64,000 nucleotides of DNA from Rhodomicrobium lacus. Its GTDB lineage: Bacteria > Pseudomonadota > Alphaproteobacteria > Rhizobiales > Rhodomicrobiaceae. Positions 7,959 to 17,526 of this stretch are shown one piece after another (the stretch's first letter is position 1; each line of letters starts with the position of its first letter). Where the stretch lies: assembly GCF_003992725.1 (NCBI RefSeq), contig NZ_RZNF01000012.1, positions 1,488,501 through 1,552,500 of the forward strand, read 5' to 3'. The notes beneath the pieces are model-generated. The model was not told the DNA's origin, ran no database searches, and was given only the letters and a program-made list of their open reading frames with translations. The position numbers were made by a program, and so were the translations under genes.

Positions 7959-9419
7959 GTGTCACTTAGCGCATTGCTATTTTTTCTGCTTTTTGCCGCA
8001 ATCATCGCCTTCGTTACAGGCTTCTTGCGAGCGAAGCGTCTGTCGCCCGATAATCCCCGCGCGATGCACTCGCGCCCTGGTTATCACGGGGGCTATCTCG
8101 CGCTCTGGACGGCGCTTCCCGCCATCCTCGTGCTGCTCGTCTGGTCCGCCATCGAGCCTCGCTTCATTCAGGCCGAGGTGGAATCAAATCTTCCGCCGCA
8201 AGTGCTTGAAGGCTCAAAAGGGCAGATCGGTCTTGCGATGGGCGTCGTCCGCAGTGTCGCGACCGGACTTGAAAGGCTTACGCCCGCAGAGGTCGCCGCT
8301 GCCAAGACGAGCCCAAAAGAAGCCCAACGCCTGCTTGAGAGCAGGGGCGTGGTCATAGCCAGCCCGCCCGATGCCGCCGTGATCGCCTCCGCCGAAGAGT
8401 TGAACACCATCCGCCATCTGAGCAGCCTCGCGAAAACGGCTGTCGCGGCCTTCCTCGCGATCTTCGGCTTCATTTTCGCCTTCCGGAAGCTCTCGCCGAA
8501 CCTGCGCGCTCGCAATCGCGTCGAGCAGGTGATCATCCTGGCGCTGATGGCCGCGTCCTCGGTCGCCATCATGACGACGGTCGGCATCGTGCTTTCGGTG
8601 CTGTTCGAGAGCGTCGAATTTTTCAAGCACGTGTCCATCCTCGACTTCCTGACGGGCACAGTCTGGGATCCGCGCTTCGCAGGGGCGGGGGATACCGAAG
8701 GCCAGGGACAGTTCGGCTTGCTGCCGCTCATGTGGGGCACGCTCTACATCTCCTTCGTGGCGCTGGTCGTCGCCGTGCCGATCGGACTGCTCGCCGCCAT
8801 CTACATGTCGGAATACGCGCACCCGAAAGTGCGCGCGACCGTGAAGCCCGCGCTGGAAATGCTGGCGGGCATTCCGACCATCGTCTACGGCTTCTTCGCT
8901 GTGGTGACCGTCGGCCCGTTCCTCAACTTCGTCGGGTCCGAGATCGGGCTCGTGATCCAGCCGACCAGCGTGCTCACGGCGGGCATCGTGATGGGGATCA
9001 TGATCATCCCCTTCGTGTCGTCGCTGTCGGATGACATCATCTCCGCCATCCCGAATGCGCTTCGCGAAGGGTCCTACGGACTCGGCGCCACGCAATCGGA
9101 AACCATCAAGCGCGTGGTTCTGCCGGCCGCGCTGCCCGGCATCGTCGGCGCGATCCTGCTTGCGGCCTCGCGCGCCATCGGCGAAACGATGATCGTGGTG
9201 CTCGCAGCGGGCATCGCGGCGAACCTCACGCTGAACCCGGCCGAATCCGTGACCACCATCACGGTGAAGATCGTCAGCCAGCTTACGGGCGACCTTGAAT
9301 TCAACACCCCGCAGACGCTCGTCGCGTTCGCGCTCGGGTTTACGCTTTTCATCCTCACGCTGGGCTTGAATGTCTACGCCCTCTACATCGTACGGAAATA
9401 CCGGGAGCAATACGAATGA
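7959..9419 (+). CDS. pstC: Phosphate ABC transporter permease PstC
   Basis: Inner-membrane channel subunit of the high-affinity phosphate importer. The 486-residue protein is the long alphaproteobacterial type: two N-terminal membrane segments (about 1-20 and 45-65), a periplasmic insert (about 70-145), then the conserved MetI-like permease core. Core motifs include PIGLLAAIYMSEYA and the ATPase-coupling loop AIPNALREGSYGLGATQSET. The GTG start follows GGAG by six bases. Its 3' end overlaps pstA by four bases (ATGA), showing translational coupling. Confidence 0.95.
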   Translation: MSLSALLFFLLFAAIIAFVTGFLRAKRLSPDNPRAMHSRPGYHGGYLALWTALPAILVLLVWSAIEPRFIQAEVESNLPPQVLEGSKGQIGLAMGVVRSVATGLERLTPAEVAAAKTSPKEAQRLLESRGVVIASPPDAAVIASAEELNTIRHLSSLAKTAVAAFLAIFGFIFAFRKLSPNLRARNRVEQVIILALMAASSVAIMTTVGIVLSVLFESVEFFKHVSILDFLTGTVWDPRFAGAGDTEGQGQFGLLPLMWGTLYISFVALVVAVPIGLLAAIYMSEYAHPKVRATVKPALEMLAGIPTIVYGFFAVVTVGPFLNFVGSEIGLVIQPTSVLTAGIVMGIMIIPFVSSLSDDIISAIPNALREGSYGLGATQSETIKRVVLPAALPGIVGAILLAASRAIGETMIVVLAAGIAANLTLNPAESVTTITVKIVSQLTGDLEFNTPQTLVAFALGFTLFILTLGLNVYALYIVRKYREQYE

Positions 9420-10744
9420 GCGCGGTCGCCCAAGATCCCAGCATGTCTGAAAGTGACGCTGCGGAGGAAGTCAGCCGGTTCGATAATCCAGCGCTGATGC
9501 GCAGGCGCCGCCGCGAGGAACTGCGATTTCAGGCTTACGGCCTGATTGCCATCGCGCTGGGTCTGTCGTTCCTCGTCATCCTCTTCGGCACGATTATCCG
9601 CGATGGCTGGACGGCATTCTTCCAGACATCGATCGAACTGCCGATCAAGTTCGATGCAGCCGAGATCGACCCGGACGGCACGCGCAGCTCAAGCGCGCTC
9701 GCTCAGGCGAATTACCAGAAACTGGCGAACCAGGCGCTTTACGGCAAGCTTGGCATCGACGGGGCGAATCGCGCGCAGCGTCAGGCGGCGAATGCGCTCC
9801 TCTCGCGGGACGTCGACTCGCAGCTCCGGGCCATGGTTGCCGCCGATCCCAGGATCATCGGCACCACGCAGAATGTCTGGGTTCTTGCGAGCGGCAACGT
9901 GGACGCCTTCGCGAAGGGCAAGATCGACCGCGAATTGCCCCAGCAGAACCGGCAGATTTCCGATCAGCAGATTTCGTGGATCGACAAGCTGACGGCGTCG
10001 GGAACGATGCAGAAATCTTTCAACACCGGCCTCTTCACCAACACGGCGTCGAGCCAGCCGGAAACGGCGGGGCTTGCGGTGGCGCTGCTCGGCTCGTTCT
10101 ACATCATGCTGATCGTGGTGTTGCTGTCGGTGCCTTTGGGTGTGGCCGCCGCCATCTATCTTGAAGAGTTCGCGCCGCGGAACCGCTTCACCGACATCAT
10201 CGAGGTAAACATCAACAACCTCGCGGCCGTGCCGTCGATCGTCTTCGGTCTGCTCGGTCTGGCGGTGTTCATCAACTTCGCCGGGTTGCCACGCTCCGCG
10301 TCGATCGTCGGCGGGCTCGTGCTCACGCTTCGGACGTTGCCGACCGTGATCATAGCGACGCGCGCGTCGATTACCGCGGTGCCGCCGTCGATCCGCGAGG
10401 CGGCTCTGGGGATTGGCGCGTCGAAAGTGCAGAGCGTGTTCCACCACGTGCTGCCGCTCTCGCTTCCCGGCATCATCACCGGAACGATCATCGGCCTCGT
10501 CCAGGCCATAGGCGAAACGGCTCCGCTCCTCATGATTGGCATGGTTGCCTTCGTGGTGGACGTACCGCAATCGCCGCTTGATCCCGCCACGGCGCTGCCC
10601 GTGCAGATCTACATGTGGGCGACGGAGGCCGAACGCGGCTTTGTTGAAAAGACAGCGGGCGCAACCATCGTCTTGCTCGGCATTCTCGCCGTCATGAACA
10701 TTATCGCCATGGTCCTGCGGAAAAGGTACGAACGCAAATGGTAG
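9416..10744 (+). CDS. pstA: Phosphate ABC transporter permease PstA
   Basis: Second channel subunit of the phosphate importer. The 442-residue protein has an extended N-terminus with a membrane segment near residues 40-65 and a large periplasmic insert (about 70-220), as in other alphaproteobacterial PstA. The core carries [16 protein letters not shown] and the coupling loop [18 protein letters not shown]. It overlaps pstC by four bases and pstB by seven, so the three are tightly co-translated. Confidence 0.95.
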   Translation: MSAVAQDPSMSESDAAEEVSRFDNPALMRRRRREELRFQAYGLIAIALGLSFLVILFGTIIRDGWTAFFQTSIELPIKFDAAEIDPDGTRSSSALAQANYQKLANQALYGKLGIDGANRAQRQAANALLSRDVDSQLRAMVAADPRIIGTTQNVWVLASGNVDAFAKGKIDRELPQQNRQISDQQISWIDKLTASGTMQKSFNTGLFTNTASSQPETAGLAVALLGSFYIMLIVVLLSVPLGVAAAIYLEEFAPRNRFTDIIEVNINNLAAVPSIVFGLLGLAVFINFAGLPRSASIVGGLVLTLRTLPTVIIATRASITAVPPSIREAALGIGASKVQSVFHHVLPLSLPGIITGTIIGLVQAIGETAPLLMIGMVAFVVDVPQSPLDPATALPVQIYMWATEAERGFVEKTAGATIVLLGILAVMNIIAMVLRKRYERKW

Positions 10745-11571
10745 ATTTCTCTATCGAACCGGGTGCCCTCAATTCCAACCCCGCTCCTTCGGCTTCGCCA
10801 GCGGGACAGCCGGTCGACTACAAGGTCAACGCGCGCAATGTCTCGGTCTTCTACGGAGAAAAGCAGGCGCTTTTCAACGTCGGCATCGACATCCCGGATC
10901 GGAGCGTCACGGCCTTCATCGGTCCCTCGGGCTGCGGCAAGAGCACGTTCCTGCGTTGTTTCAATCGCATGAACGACACCATTGCCTCGGCGAGGGTGAA
11001 GGGCGAAATCCTGGTCCAGGGGAAGAACATCTATGGTCCCGATGTCGACCCGGTTCAGGTGCGGGCACGTGTCGGCATGGTGTTTCAGAAGCCGAACCCG
11101 TTTCCGAAGACGATCTTCGAGAACGTGGCTTACGGTCCGCGCATTCACGGGCTTGCCAAGTCGAAGGCCGATCTCGAAGAAATCGTTGTCAGGAGCCTGC
11201 AACGGGCCGGCCTCTTCAACGAAGTGAAGGATCGCCTCGACGGCGAAGGCACCGGCTTGTCAGGCGGGCAGCAGCAGCGGCTTTGTATCGCTCGCGCAAT
11301 CGCGGTCAGCCCGGAAGTCATTCTGATGGATGAGCCGTGTTCCGCTCTCGATCCGATCGCCACCGCGAAGATCGAGGAGCTGATCGACGAGCTTCGCGAA
11401 AACTACTGCATCGTCATTGTGACCCATAACATGCAGCAGGCGGCACGCGTTTCTCAGCGCACGGCCTTTTTCCATCTGGGCTACCTTGTGGAAGAGGACA
11501 CGACGGATCAGATCTTCATGAACCCCAAGGACAAGCGCACGCAGGATTATATCACGGGGCGGTTTGGCTAG
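10738..11571 (+). CDS. pstB: Phosphate import ATP-binding protein PstB
   Basis: ATPase that powers PstCA. The 277-residue sequence shows Walker A (GPSGCGKST), Q loop ([13 protein letters not shown]), signature (LSGGQQQR), Walker B ([12 protein letters not shown]) and the switch histidine (IVTHNMQQA). A non-conserved N-terminal 25 residues precede the domain. The cytosolic dimer also takes part, with PhoU, in inhibiting PhoR when phosphate is plentiful. Confidence 0.97.
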   Translation: MVDFSIEPGALNSNPAPSASPAGQPVDYKVNARNVSVFYGEKQALFNVGIDIPDRSVTAFIGPSGCGKSTFLRCFNRMNDTIASARVKGEILVQGKNIYGPDVDPVQVRARVGMVFQKPNPFPKTIFENVAYGPRIHGLAKSKADLEEIVVRSLQRAGLFNEVKDRLDGEGTGLSGGQQQRLCIARAIAVSPEVILMDEPCSALDPIATAKIEELIDELRENYCIVIVTHNMQQAARVSQRTAFFHLGYLVEEDTTDQIFMNPKDKRTQDYITGRFG

Positions 11572-11717
11572 TGTCACGGGGCCTGCACCCGATGCGCCGC
11601 GTCTCGCGGCGGCACAGGGCAGGTGGCGCAGGGTGGATACGCTGCCCCGTCGGCCCGAGACGCTGATAACAGGTCGGCGCGCTTCCTGGACGCGCGAACG
11701 CACCGGAGGAAACGGTA

Positions 11718-12443
11718 GTGTCTGGAAACGCCGACAGATCTTACGAAGGGGAACTGAAGTCGCTCGACACGATGATCGCCCAGATGGGGGGCCTTGCCGA
11801 GCAAGCCTTGGGGCAGGCCATCGACGCGCTTTACCATCGCGACCCGGACCTCGCCGAGGTGACGCTGGCGAACGACCGCAGCATCGACACGCTGGAGCGA
11901 CTCGTCGACGAACTCGCCATCTCGATCATCGCCCGTCGAGCGCCGGTTGCATCGGATCTCCGGCAGATCGTTACCGCGATCCGCATCGCGCTCGACCTCG
12001 AACGTATCGGCGACTTGTCGAAGAACATCGCCAAGCGCGCCATCGCTATCGCCGCCGAACCCCGACCGAACCAGGTCATGACGGGCTTCGTGCACATCGG
12101 CGAGGCGGCGCTGCGGCAACTGAAGGATGTGCTAGATGCCTATTCGCAGCGGGACGCGGACGCTGCTCTTGCCGTCTGGCAGCGCGATCACGAGATCGAC
12201 GCCATGTATAACTCGCTCTACGGCGAGCTGCTGACGACGATGATGGACGAGCCCCAGAGCGCCAGCGTTTACGCGCATCTCCTGTTCGGTGCGAAGAACA
12301 TCGAACGCATCGGCGATCACGCAACGAACATCGCGGAAACGATTTATTTCCTGATCCACGGCAAGGCGCTTGGCGATGAGCGCCCGAAGGCAGACAGCAC
12401 GAGTTCGCTGACGCTCGGGCGCCTCGCGTCGGTGAAGAGCTGA
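11718..12443 (+). CDS. phoU: Phosphate signalling regulator PhoU
   Basis: Links the Pst transporter to PhoR and prevents toxic phosphate uptake. The 241-residue all-helical protein has two PhoU repeats, each with a metal-binding E/DxxxD pattern: RIALDLERIGDLSKNIAKR and AKNIERIGDHATNIAE. The GTG start at 11718 follows GGAGGAAAC. A 146-base gap separates it from pstB. Confidence 0.96.
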   Translation: MSGNADRSYEGELKSLDTMIAQMGGLAEQALGQAIDALYHRDPDLAEVTLANDRSIDTLERLVDELAISIIARRAPVASDLRQIVTAIRIALDLERIGDLSKNIAKRAIAIAAEPRPNQVMTGFVHIGEAALRQLKDVLDAYSQRDADAALAVWQRDHEIDAMYNSLYGELLTTMMDEPQSASVYAHLLFGAKNIERIGDHATNIAETIYFLIHGKALGDERPKADSTSSLTLGRLASVKS

Positions 12444-12522
12444 CGGAGCAGGATGAGTGGCGGCGCTGAAAAGGTCACAGCATGGGCGGGCGCTGGAAGG
12501 TGCGGGGTAGCAGAAGCAGACG

Positions 12523-13233
12523 ATGAATGCCAAGATCCTGATTGTCGAAGATGAAGAAGCCCTTGCTCTCCTCCTGCAATATAATCTGGAAGCGGAGGGG
12601 TTCTCCGTATCGATCTCGCAGCGGGGCGACGAGGCGGAAGTGGCCATCGGTGAAGACCCGCCGGACCTGATCATCCTCGACTGGATGCTGCCGGGCCTGT
12701 CCGGCATCGAACTGTGCCGCCGCTTGCGCTCGGGTAAGACTGCGCGTTCGATCCCCATCCTGCTTTTGACGGCGCGCGGAGAAGAGGCAGACCGCATTCG
12801 CGGTCTGACCGTCGGCGCGGACGACTATGTGGTGAAGCCGTTCTCGGTGCCCGAGCTACTGGCCCGCGTGAAGGCGATCCTCCGCCGGGCCGCGCCCGAG
12901 CGCATTTCGCAGACGCTGGAAGTCGAAGACATCGAACTCGACCGCGAAACCTATCGCGTGATGCGCAGCGGTCGCGAGGTGCGGCTCGGCCCGACCGAGT
13001 TCAAGCTTCTCGAATTTCTGATGGAAAGCCCCGGCCGCGTATTCTCGCGCACGCAACTGCTGGATGGCGTATGGGGGCGCGACGTTTATGTGGACGAGCG
13101 CACGGTAGACGTACACATCGGCCGCCTGCGCAAGGCGATCAATCGCGGCAAGGAAAGAGACCCGATCCGTACCGTTCGCGGCGCGGGTTATGCGCTGGGT
13201 GAGAAATTCCCGGGGCAGAGCCTGTCCGAATAG
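12523..13233 (+). CDS. phoB: Phosphate regulon response regulator PhoB
   Basis: DNA-binding activator of the Pho regulon. It has a receiver domain with the phosphorylation site Asp53 (IILDWMLPG), acidic pocket EDEE near residues 8-11 and the conserved Lys in DYVVKPF, then an OmpR-type winged-helix domain (LGPTEFKLLEFL, VDVHIGRLRKAI). The 236 residues are slightly longer than the E. coli protein. It closes the operon and should act on the Pho box at 6432-6460. Confidence 0.96.
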   Translation: MNAKILIVEDEEALALLLQYNLEAEGFSVSISQRGDEAEVAIGEDPPDLIILDWMLPGLSGIELCRRLRSGKTARSIPILLLTARGEEADRIRGLTVGADDYVVKPFSVPELLARVKAILRRAAPERISQTLEVEDIELDRETYRVMRSGREVRLGPTEFKLLEFLMESPGRVFSRTQLLDGVWGRDVYVDERTVDVHIGRLRKAINRGKERDPIRTVRGAGYALGEKFPGQSLSE

Positions 13234-13258
13234 CGGCGGCTGAGCTTCCGAAAAGATG

Positions 13259-13285
13259 GAAGCCGAGGCTTGCGGCCCCGGCTTC
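13259..13285. terminator. Terminator-like hairpin between phoB and gcrA
   Basis: GAAGCCGAGGC (13259-13269) pairs with GCCCCGGCTTC (13275-13285) with one mismatch and a five-base loop. On the minus strand a short T-run (CATCTTTTC) follows, so it can end gcrA transcripts and may also serve phoB. Confidence 0.6.
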
Positions 13286-13397
13286 ACTCCCCGCTGTATT
13301 CTGTAACTTAAAAGCCACAGATCAAAACAATGCTGCACATCGTCAACAAAAGTTTCGATCAAGCTTTGCGACTCACCGTATAGATGAGTTGCGCCGG

Positions 13398-13901
13398 TCA
13401 CATGGCGCGGCGTTTCTTGGCGACAGGGTTGTATGCGATCGCCGAGTGGTGTTCGCAGTACGGGCTTCCGGAATTCTTCCGGCGTCCGCAAAAGTGAAAA
13501 CCTTCCTCCATGGGATCGCCGATCGGCCAATGGCACATGTTTTCCTTCAGATCGACCAAGCGGATCAATCCTTCGGGTGCGGGCTCCAGATCCGGCAGCG
13601 TCAGCGGAATAATGGTTGCTGGCTTGCGTTGCTCAGGCTCCGGCGCAATCTTCAGTGCCGTGTTGCCGAAGGTACGATATTGAACTTGCGGCGACCGCGC
13701 AGGGAAAAGTGCAATATTCGATCGCGGACGGGCCGTTCTGATGCGCGAGGTGGTCGCGCGGCCGGCGAGTCCGAGGCGATGTACTTTTCCAATAACAGCG
13801 TTACGCGTAACTTCCCCAAGTTTCGTAGCGATCTGGCTTGCACTCAAGCCGTCGGCCCAAAGCTTTTTCAAGAGTTCAACACGCTCGTCTGTCCAACTCA
13901 T
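13398..13901 (-). CDS. gcrA: Cell cycle regulator GcrA
   Basis: Alphaproteobacterial transcription cofactor that binds the housekeeping sigma factor and m6A-marked promoters to drive S-phase genes. The N-terminal helix-turn-helix is unmistakable: SWTDERVELLKKLW, then SASQIATKLG and TRNAVIGKVHRLGL. The ATG at 13901 follows GAGGAG and fixes 167 residues; the longer open frame upstream is not conserved. The C-terminal sigma-binding region holds Cys and His (NMCHWPIG, FCGRRK, YCEHH) suggestive of a metal site. It is transcribed alone, convergent with phoB. Confidence 0.95.
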   Translation of the reverse strand: MSWTDERVELLKKLWADGLSASQIATKLGEVTRNAVIGKVHRLGLAGRATTSRIRTARPRSNIALFPARSPQVQYRTFGNTALKIAPEPEQRKPATIIPLTLPDLEPAPEGLIRLVDLKENMCHWPIGDPMEEGFHFCGRRKNSGSPYCEHHSAIAYNPVAKKRRAM

Positions 13902-14263
13902 AAATTTTAGCTCCTCGTTCATTCCGGCGGACGAACCGCGAATAAGGTCGTGACCGCTGGACGGATGACCAGCGGGGCCACGGGCGCTAACGCAAGACAA
14001 GGAGACACAAGCGTAATCCCGACGCCCGGACACTCGGGGCGTGCCCTCCAGGAGGGCTATCGAGAACGCATTTCACTGAGATACAAGCTTCGCATCGATA
14101 CTATGCGAGGTGGTGTATGCGGCTACGCGCATTTCGGAAGGCGATGGCACCACTCCATCTCATGGGAGCATAATTGCACAAAAGAGCCGGTCCGACAAAT
14201 TTCAGAAACCTTAACGAAGGCGTAAATCGTTACATTTGGGGTGCGCTGTGTCTTTTATGCCGG

Positions 14264-14291
14264 TTGACACTGCCGCGAACTGTTGGAAAAT
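14264..14291 (+). promoter_or_regulatory. Putative sigma70-type promoter ahead of argD
   Basis: Perfect -35 TTGACA (14264-14269), 16-base spacer and GAAAAT (14286-14291), which matches the -10 consensus at four positions. Transcription would start about 60 bases before the argD ATG, just ahead of the hairpin at 14307. Confidence 0.45.
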
Positions 14292-14306
14292 AAGCTCACG
14301 AGCCTG

Positions 14307-14335
14307 AGCCGCCCGCCAGACGGAGCGGCTTTTTT
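14307..14335 (+). terminator. Terminator-like hairpin in the argD leader
   Basis: AGCCGC (14307-14312) pairs with GCGGCT (14325-14330) and is followed by six T bases and AATTT on the plus strand. It lies only 21 bases before the argD start, downstream of the putative promoter, so it is a candidate attenuator. No plus-strand gene upstream needs a terminator here, because gcrA runs the other way. Confidence 0.6.
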
Positions 14336-14356
14336 AATTTGAAAACGAGTGGAAAA

Positions 14357-15538
14357 ATGTCTGCGGTTCTCGGGACCTATGCGCGGATCAATGTCGAATT
14401 CGAGCGCGGCGAAGGCGCGTGGCTCGAAACCGCTGCGGGGGAACGATATCTCGACTTCGGCAGCGGCGTCGCGGTCAACGCTCTCGGGCACGCTCATCCG
14501 CATCTCATCGCGGCGCTGACGGAGCAGGCGCACAAGGTCTGGCACACCTCGAACCTCTATCGCGTGCGCGGTCAGGAACGGCTGGCGGAGCGGCTTTGCG
14601 CGCTGACCTTCGCGGATAAGGTGTTTTTCGCCAACTCCGGCGCCGAGGCGATGGAATGCTCCATCAAGATGGCGCGCAAGTATCACTCCTATAATGGGCA
14701 GCCGGAGCGCTGGCGCATCATCACTTTCGAAGGCGCGTTCCATGGGCGCACGCTGGCGACCATCGCCGCGGGCAATCAGGAAAAGCATCTGAAGGGGTTC
14801 GGCCCGAAGGTGGACGGCTTCGACCAGGTGCCCGTGGGCGACCTCGAAGCTCTGCGCGCCGCGATCACGCATGAAACGGCCGCGCTTCTGATTGAGCCGA
14901 TCCAGGGTGAAGGCGGCGTCCGCCCCGTAGGCTGGCCGTTTCTTCGCGCGCTTCGCCAGATCGCGGATGAGCACGGCCTTCTTCTTGTTCTGGACGAGGT
15001 GCAGACCGGCGTGGGCCGTACCGGCAAGTTCTTCGCGCATGAGTGGGCGGGCATCGAACCGGACATCATGGGCATCGCCAAGGGGATCGGCGGCGGCTTC
15101 CCCGTGGGCGCATGTCTTGCGACCGAGAAGGCGGCCTCCGGCATGACGGCGGGGAGCCATGGCTCGACGTTCGGCGGTAATCCGCTTGCGATGGCCGTGG
15201 CAAACGCGGTGCTCGACATCGCGACAAAGGCGGAATTTCTGGGCCATGTCCAAGAGATGAGCTTGCTTTTCAAGCAACGGCTTGCTGAAATCGTAGACCG
15301 TCACCCACGTATCATCACCGACATACGCGGCGAGGGACTCATGCTCGGACTCAAATGTAAGGTGCCCAGCACGGACGTCTCTAGCACGCTTTTTGCAGAG
15401 AAGCTGCTCACGGTGTCCGCGGGCGATAACGTCGTCAGACTTCTGCCACCGCTCATCGTGACGGAAGCCGAAATCAAAGAGGCGTGCGAAAAGATAGAAA
15501 GCGCATGTGCGAGGCTCGATGCTACACTTCCAGCGTAA
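14357..15538 (+). CDS. argD: Acetylornithine aminotransferase
   Basis: PLP enzyme of arginine synthesis, converting N-acetylglutamate semialdehyde to N-acetylornithine. It is a class III aminotransferase of 393 residues: [15 protein letters not shown] near 90, [15 protein letters not shown], and the PLP lysine Lys242 in [13 protein letters not shown]. The ATG at 14357 is preferred over a TTG six codons earlier because it follows GAGTGG. It is followed within five bases by argF, so the two form an arginine operon. Confidence 0.95.
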   Translation: MSAVLGTYARINVEFERGEGAWLETAAGERYLDFGSGVAVNALGHAHPHLIAALTEQAHKVWHTSNLYRVRGQERLAERLCALTFADKVFFANSGAEAMECSIKMARKYHSYNGQPERWRIITFEGAFHGRTLATIAAGNQEKHLKGFGPKVDGFDQVPVGDLEALRAAITHETAALLIEPIQGEGGVRPVGWPFLRALRQIADEHGLLLVLDEVQTGVGRTGKFFAHEWAGIEPDIMGIAKGIGGGFPVGACLATEKAASGMTAGSHGSTFGGNPLAMAVANAVLDIATKAEFLGHVQEMSLLFKQRLAEIVDRHPRIITDIRGEGLMLGLKCKVPSTDVSSTLFAEKLLTVSAGDNVVRLLPPLIVTEAEIKEACEKIESACARLDATLPA

Positions 15539-15542
15539 TTCG

Positions 15543-16481
15543 ATGATCAAAGAGCCCTCGGCTCCGCGTCATTTTCTCGACATCGACGACTACGACTTCG
15601 ATAAGCTCCGGCTTATCCTCGACAACGCGCACACGCTCAAGAAGCTGATCAAGACCAGCCCTCCTTCGGCGTGGCCGAAGGTTGCCGAGGGCAAGGTGCT
15701 TGCGATGGTGTTCGAGAAATCGTCCACGCGCACGCGCGTCTCGTTCGACGTCGCGATGAGGCAGCTCGGCGGCGAGACGATCGTGCTCAACAGCAACGAC
15801 ATGCAGCTCGGGCGCGGCGAAACCATCGCCGACACCGCGCGCGTGCTGTCTCGCTACGTCGACGCGATCATGATGCGCTGCACCTCTCATGAGGCGCTGA
15901 TCGAGCTTTCCGAGCACGCTACGGTGCCGGTCATCAACGGTCTGTCGGATCGCTCGCATCCCTGTCAGATCCTCGCCGACATCATGACGCTGGAAGAGCA
16001 CAAGGGCGACATCGCCCCGCTCAAGGTGGCATGGATCGGCGACTTCAACAACGTGACCGCGTCGTGGGTTCACGCCGCCGTGCGCTTCGGCTTTGCTCTG
16101 ACGCTGGCGACGCCGAAACCTCTTCAGCCGCCCCGGAGCTTCCTCGACTGGGCCAACGACGAAGGCGGCCGCATCACCGTTGTGGAAGACCCGACCGTCG
16201 CGGTCGACGGCGCCGACTGCGTGGTGACGGATGTCTGGGTTTCGATGGGCCAGGAAAACGCCGCCGAGCGCGAAACGCTGCTGGCGCCCTATCAGGTGAG
16301 CGGCGCCCTCATGGAAAAAGCCGACAAGGATGCCATATTCATGCATTGCCTGCCGGCGCACCGCGGCAGGGAGGTAACGGACGACGTTATCGACGGCCCG
16401 CAATCCGTGGTCTTCGACGAAGCCGAAAACCGGCTGCACGCGCAGCGGGCTATTCTCGCATGGTGCTTCGAGAAGGTTTGA
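15543..16481 (+). CDS. argF: Ornithine carbamoyltransferase, anabolic
   Basis: Makes citrulline from ornithine and carbamoyl phosphate. The carbamoyl-phosphate motif STRTR is at residues 61-65, HPCQ at 139-142 and the ornithine-side motif HCLPAHRG at 268-275. The ATG at 15543 gives the standard 312 residues starting [16 protein letters not shown]; an upstream in-frame start overlaps argD. The stop overlaps the hslO start by one base. Confidence 0.96.
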   Translation: MIKEPSAPRHFLDIDDYDFDKLRLILDNAHTLKKLIKTSPPSAWPKVAEGKVLAMVFEKSSTRTRVSFDVAMRQLGGETIVLNSNDMQLGRGETIADTARVLSRYVDAIMMRCTSHEALIELSEHATVPVINGLSDRSHPCQILADIMTLEEHKGDIAPLKVAWIGDFNNVTASWVHAAVRFGFALTLATPKPLQPPRSFLDWANDEGGRITVVEDPTVAVDGADCVVTDVWVSMGQENAAERETLLAPYQVSGALMEKADKDAIFMHCLPAHRGREVTDDVIDGPQSVVFDEAENRLHAQRAILAWCFEKV

Positions 16482-17452
16482 TGGGTGGAGATTTTGCCGG
16501 CGATCCCGGCGTGAAGTACAACGACTACGTTCTGCCATTTCAATTGGAAGCGTCGGGCGCGCGCGGGCGGCTCGTGCGCCTCGGTCCCGTGCTCGACAGC
16601 ATTCTCGGGCGTCATGACTATCCCGAGCCGGTGCTGCTCCTTCTCGGCGAGGCGGTTACGCTGACCGCGATGCTCGGCGCGGCGTTGAAATTCGATGGCA
16701 AGTTCATCCTGCAAACGCAATCCGACGGCGCTGTGGGCTTTCTCGTCGTGCATTACAGCTCTCCCGGCCAGATCCGTGGCTATGCGAGCTATGACGCTGA
16801 CGAAGTCGCCCATCTCCTTAACGGAGCCGCTCCCAAAAAGCCGCTGATCGGCAATGGCCATCTCGCGATGACCATCGATCCCGGCGCCGGCATGGAGCGC
16901 TATCAGGGCATTGTCGCGCTGACCGGCAATACGCTCGTCGATGCCGCGCACGAGTATTTCGACCAGTCCGAGCAGATCCCGACCTTCATCCGCATCGCCG
17001 TTGCCCGGCAATACACGGCGGGGGAGGACGGCGAACCGGGCCGTTGGACGTGGCGCGCGGGCGGCCTGATGGTGCAGAAGCTGACGCGCGAGGGCGGATA
17101 TGAATCCGGCCGGGATGTTGGCACCGACGAGGTGGACGACGACGGCTGGCGGCGCGCGCAGGCCCTGGCGACCACGGTACAGGATCATGAATTGCTTGAT
17201 CCGACGCTCGGCTCGGACCGGCTGCTCTATCGCCTGTTCCATGAAGAAGGCGTGCGTGTCTTCGACGCGGCGCCCGTGGAAGCGCGCTGCAACTGCTCGC
17301 GCGAGCGTGTGGAAGCGATGCTCGAACAGTTCTCGGCCGATCAGGTGGAGGCCATGGCCGAAGACGGCACGATCGTCGTGAAATGCGAGTTCTGCAACAC
17401 GCAATACAGCTTCGACGCCGATCGGTATCTGCATCCGGGCGAGCCGAATTGA
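16481..17452 (+). CDS. hslO: Redox-regulated chaperone Hsp33
   Basis: Cytosolic holdase that protects proteins during oxidative stress after disulfide formation and zinc release. The 323-residue protein has the N-terminal substrate-binding domain (YASYDADEV, TGNTLVDAAHEYFDQSEQIPT) and the C-terminal zinc switch C270-N-C272 and C302-EF-C305. The ATG at 16481 overlaps the argF stop (TGATG), so it is translationally coupled. argD-argF-hslO is a recurring order in this bacterial order. Confidence 0.95.
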   Translation: MGGDFAGDPGVKYNDYVLPFQLEASGARGRLVRLGPVLDSILGRHDYPEPVLLLLGEAVTLTAMLGAALKFDGKFILQTQSDGAVGFLVVHYSSPGQIRGYASYDADEVAHLLNGAAPKKPLIGNGHLAMTIDPGAGMERYQGIVALTGNTLVDAAHEYFDQSEQIPTFIRIAVARQYTAGEDGEPGRWTWRAGGLMVQKLTREGGYESGRDVGTDEVDDDGWRRAQALATTVQDHELLDPTLGSDRLLYRLFHEEGVRVFDAAPVEARCNCSRERVEAMLEQFSADQVEAMAEDGTIVVKCEFCNTQYSFDADRYLHPGEPN

Positions 17453-17477
17453 CGGCGGCCTGAAGCGAAACACAATG

Positions 17478-17500
17478 GGACACGGGCGCAACCCGTGTCC
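17478..17500 (+). terminator. Hairpin after hslO
   Basis: Perfect 9-base stem GGACACGGG / CCCGTGTCC with loop CGCAA and only a weak T stretch (TTGTC) after it. It probably ends or reduces transcription of the arg-hslO operon. Confidence 0.6.
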
Positions 17501-17526
17501 TTGTCATATCTGGGGAGACGGACGGC

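Larger units (their letters stand above)
13902..14356. other. gcrA-argD divergent intergenic region
   Basis: About 450 bases without a supported gene. It contains the putative argD promoter and terminator-like hairpin (14264-14335), and a six-base inverted repeat TCGCAT/ATGCGA near 14092-14111. No gcrA promoter was resolved by eye. Confidence 0.55.

Noticed and set aside
14257-14307. A 16-codon leader peptide before the argD terminator
   Set aside because: It lacks a ribosome site and an arginine codon run, and it would start before the putative promoter. The attenuator idea does not depend on it.
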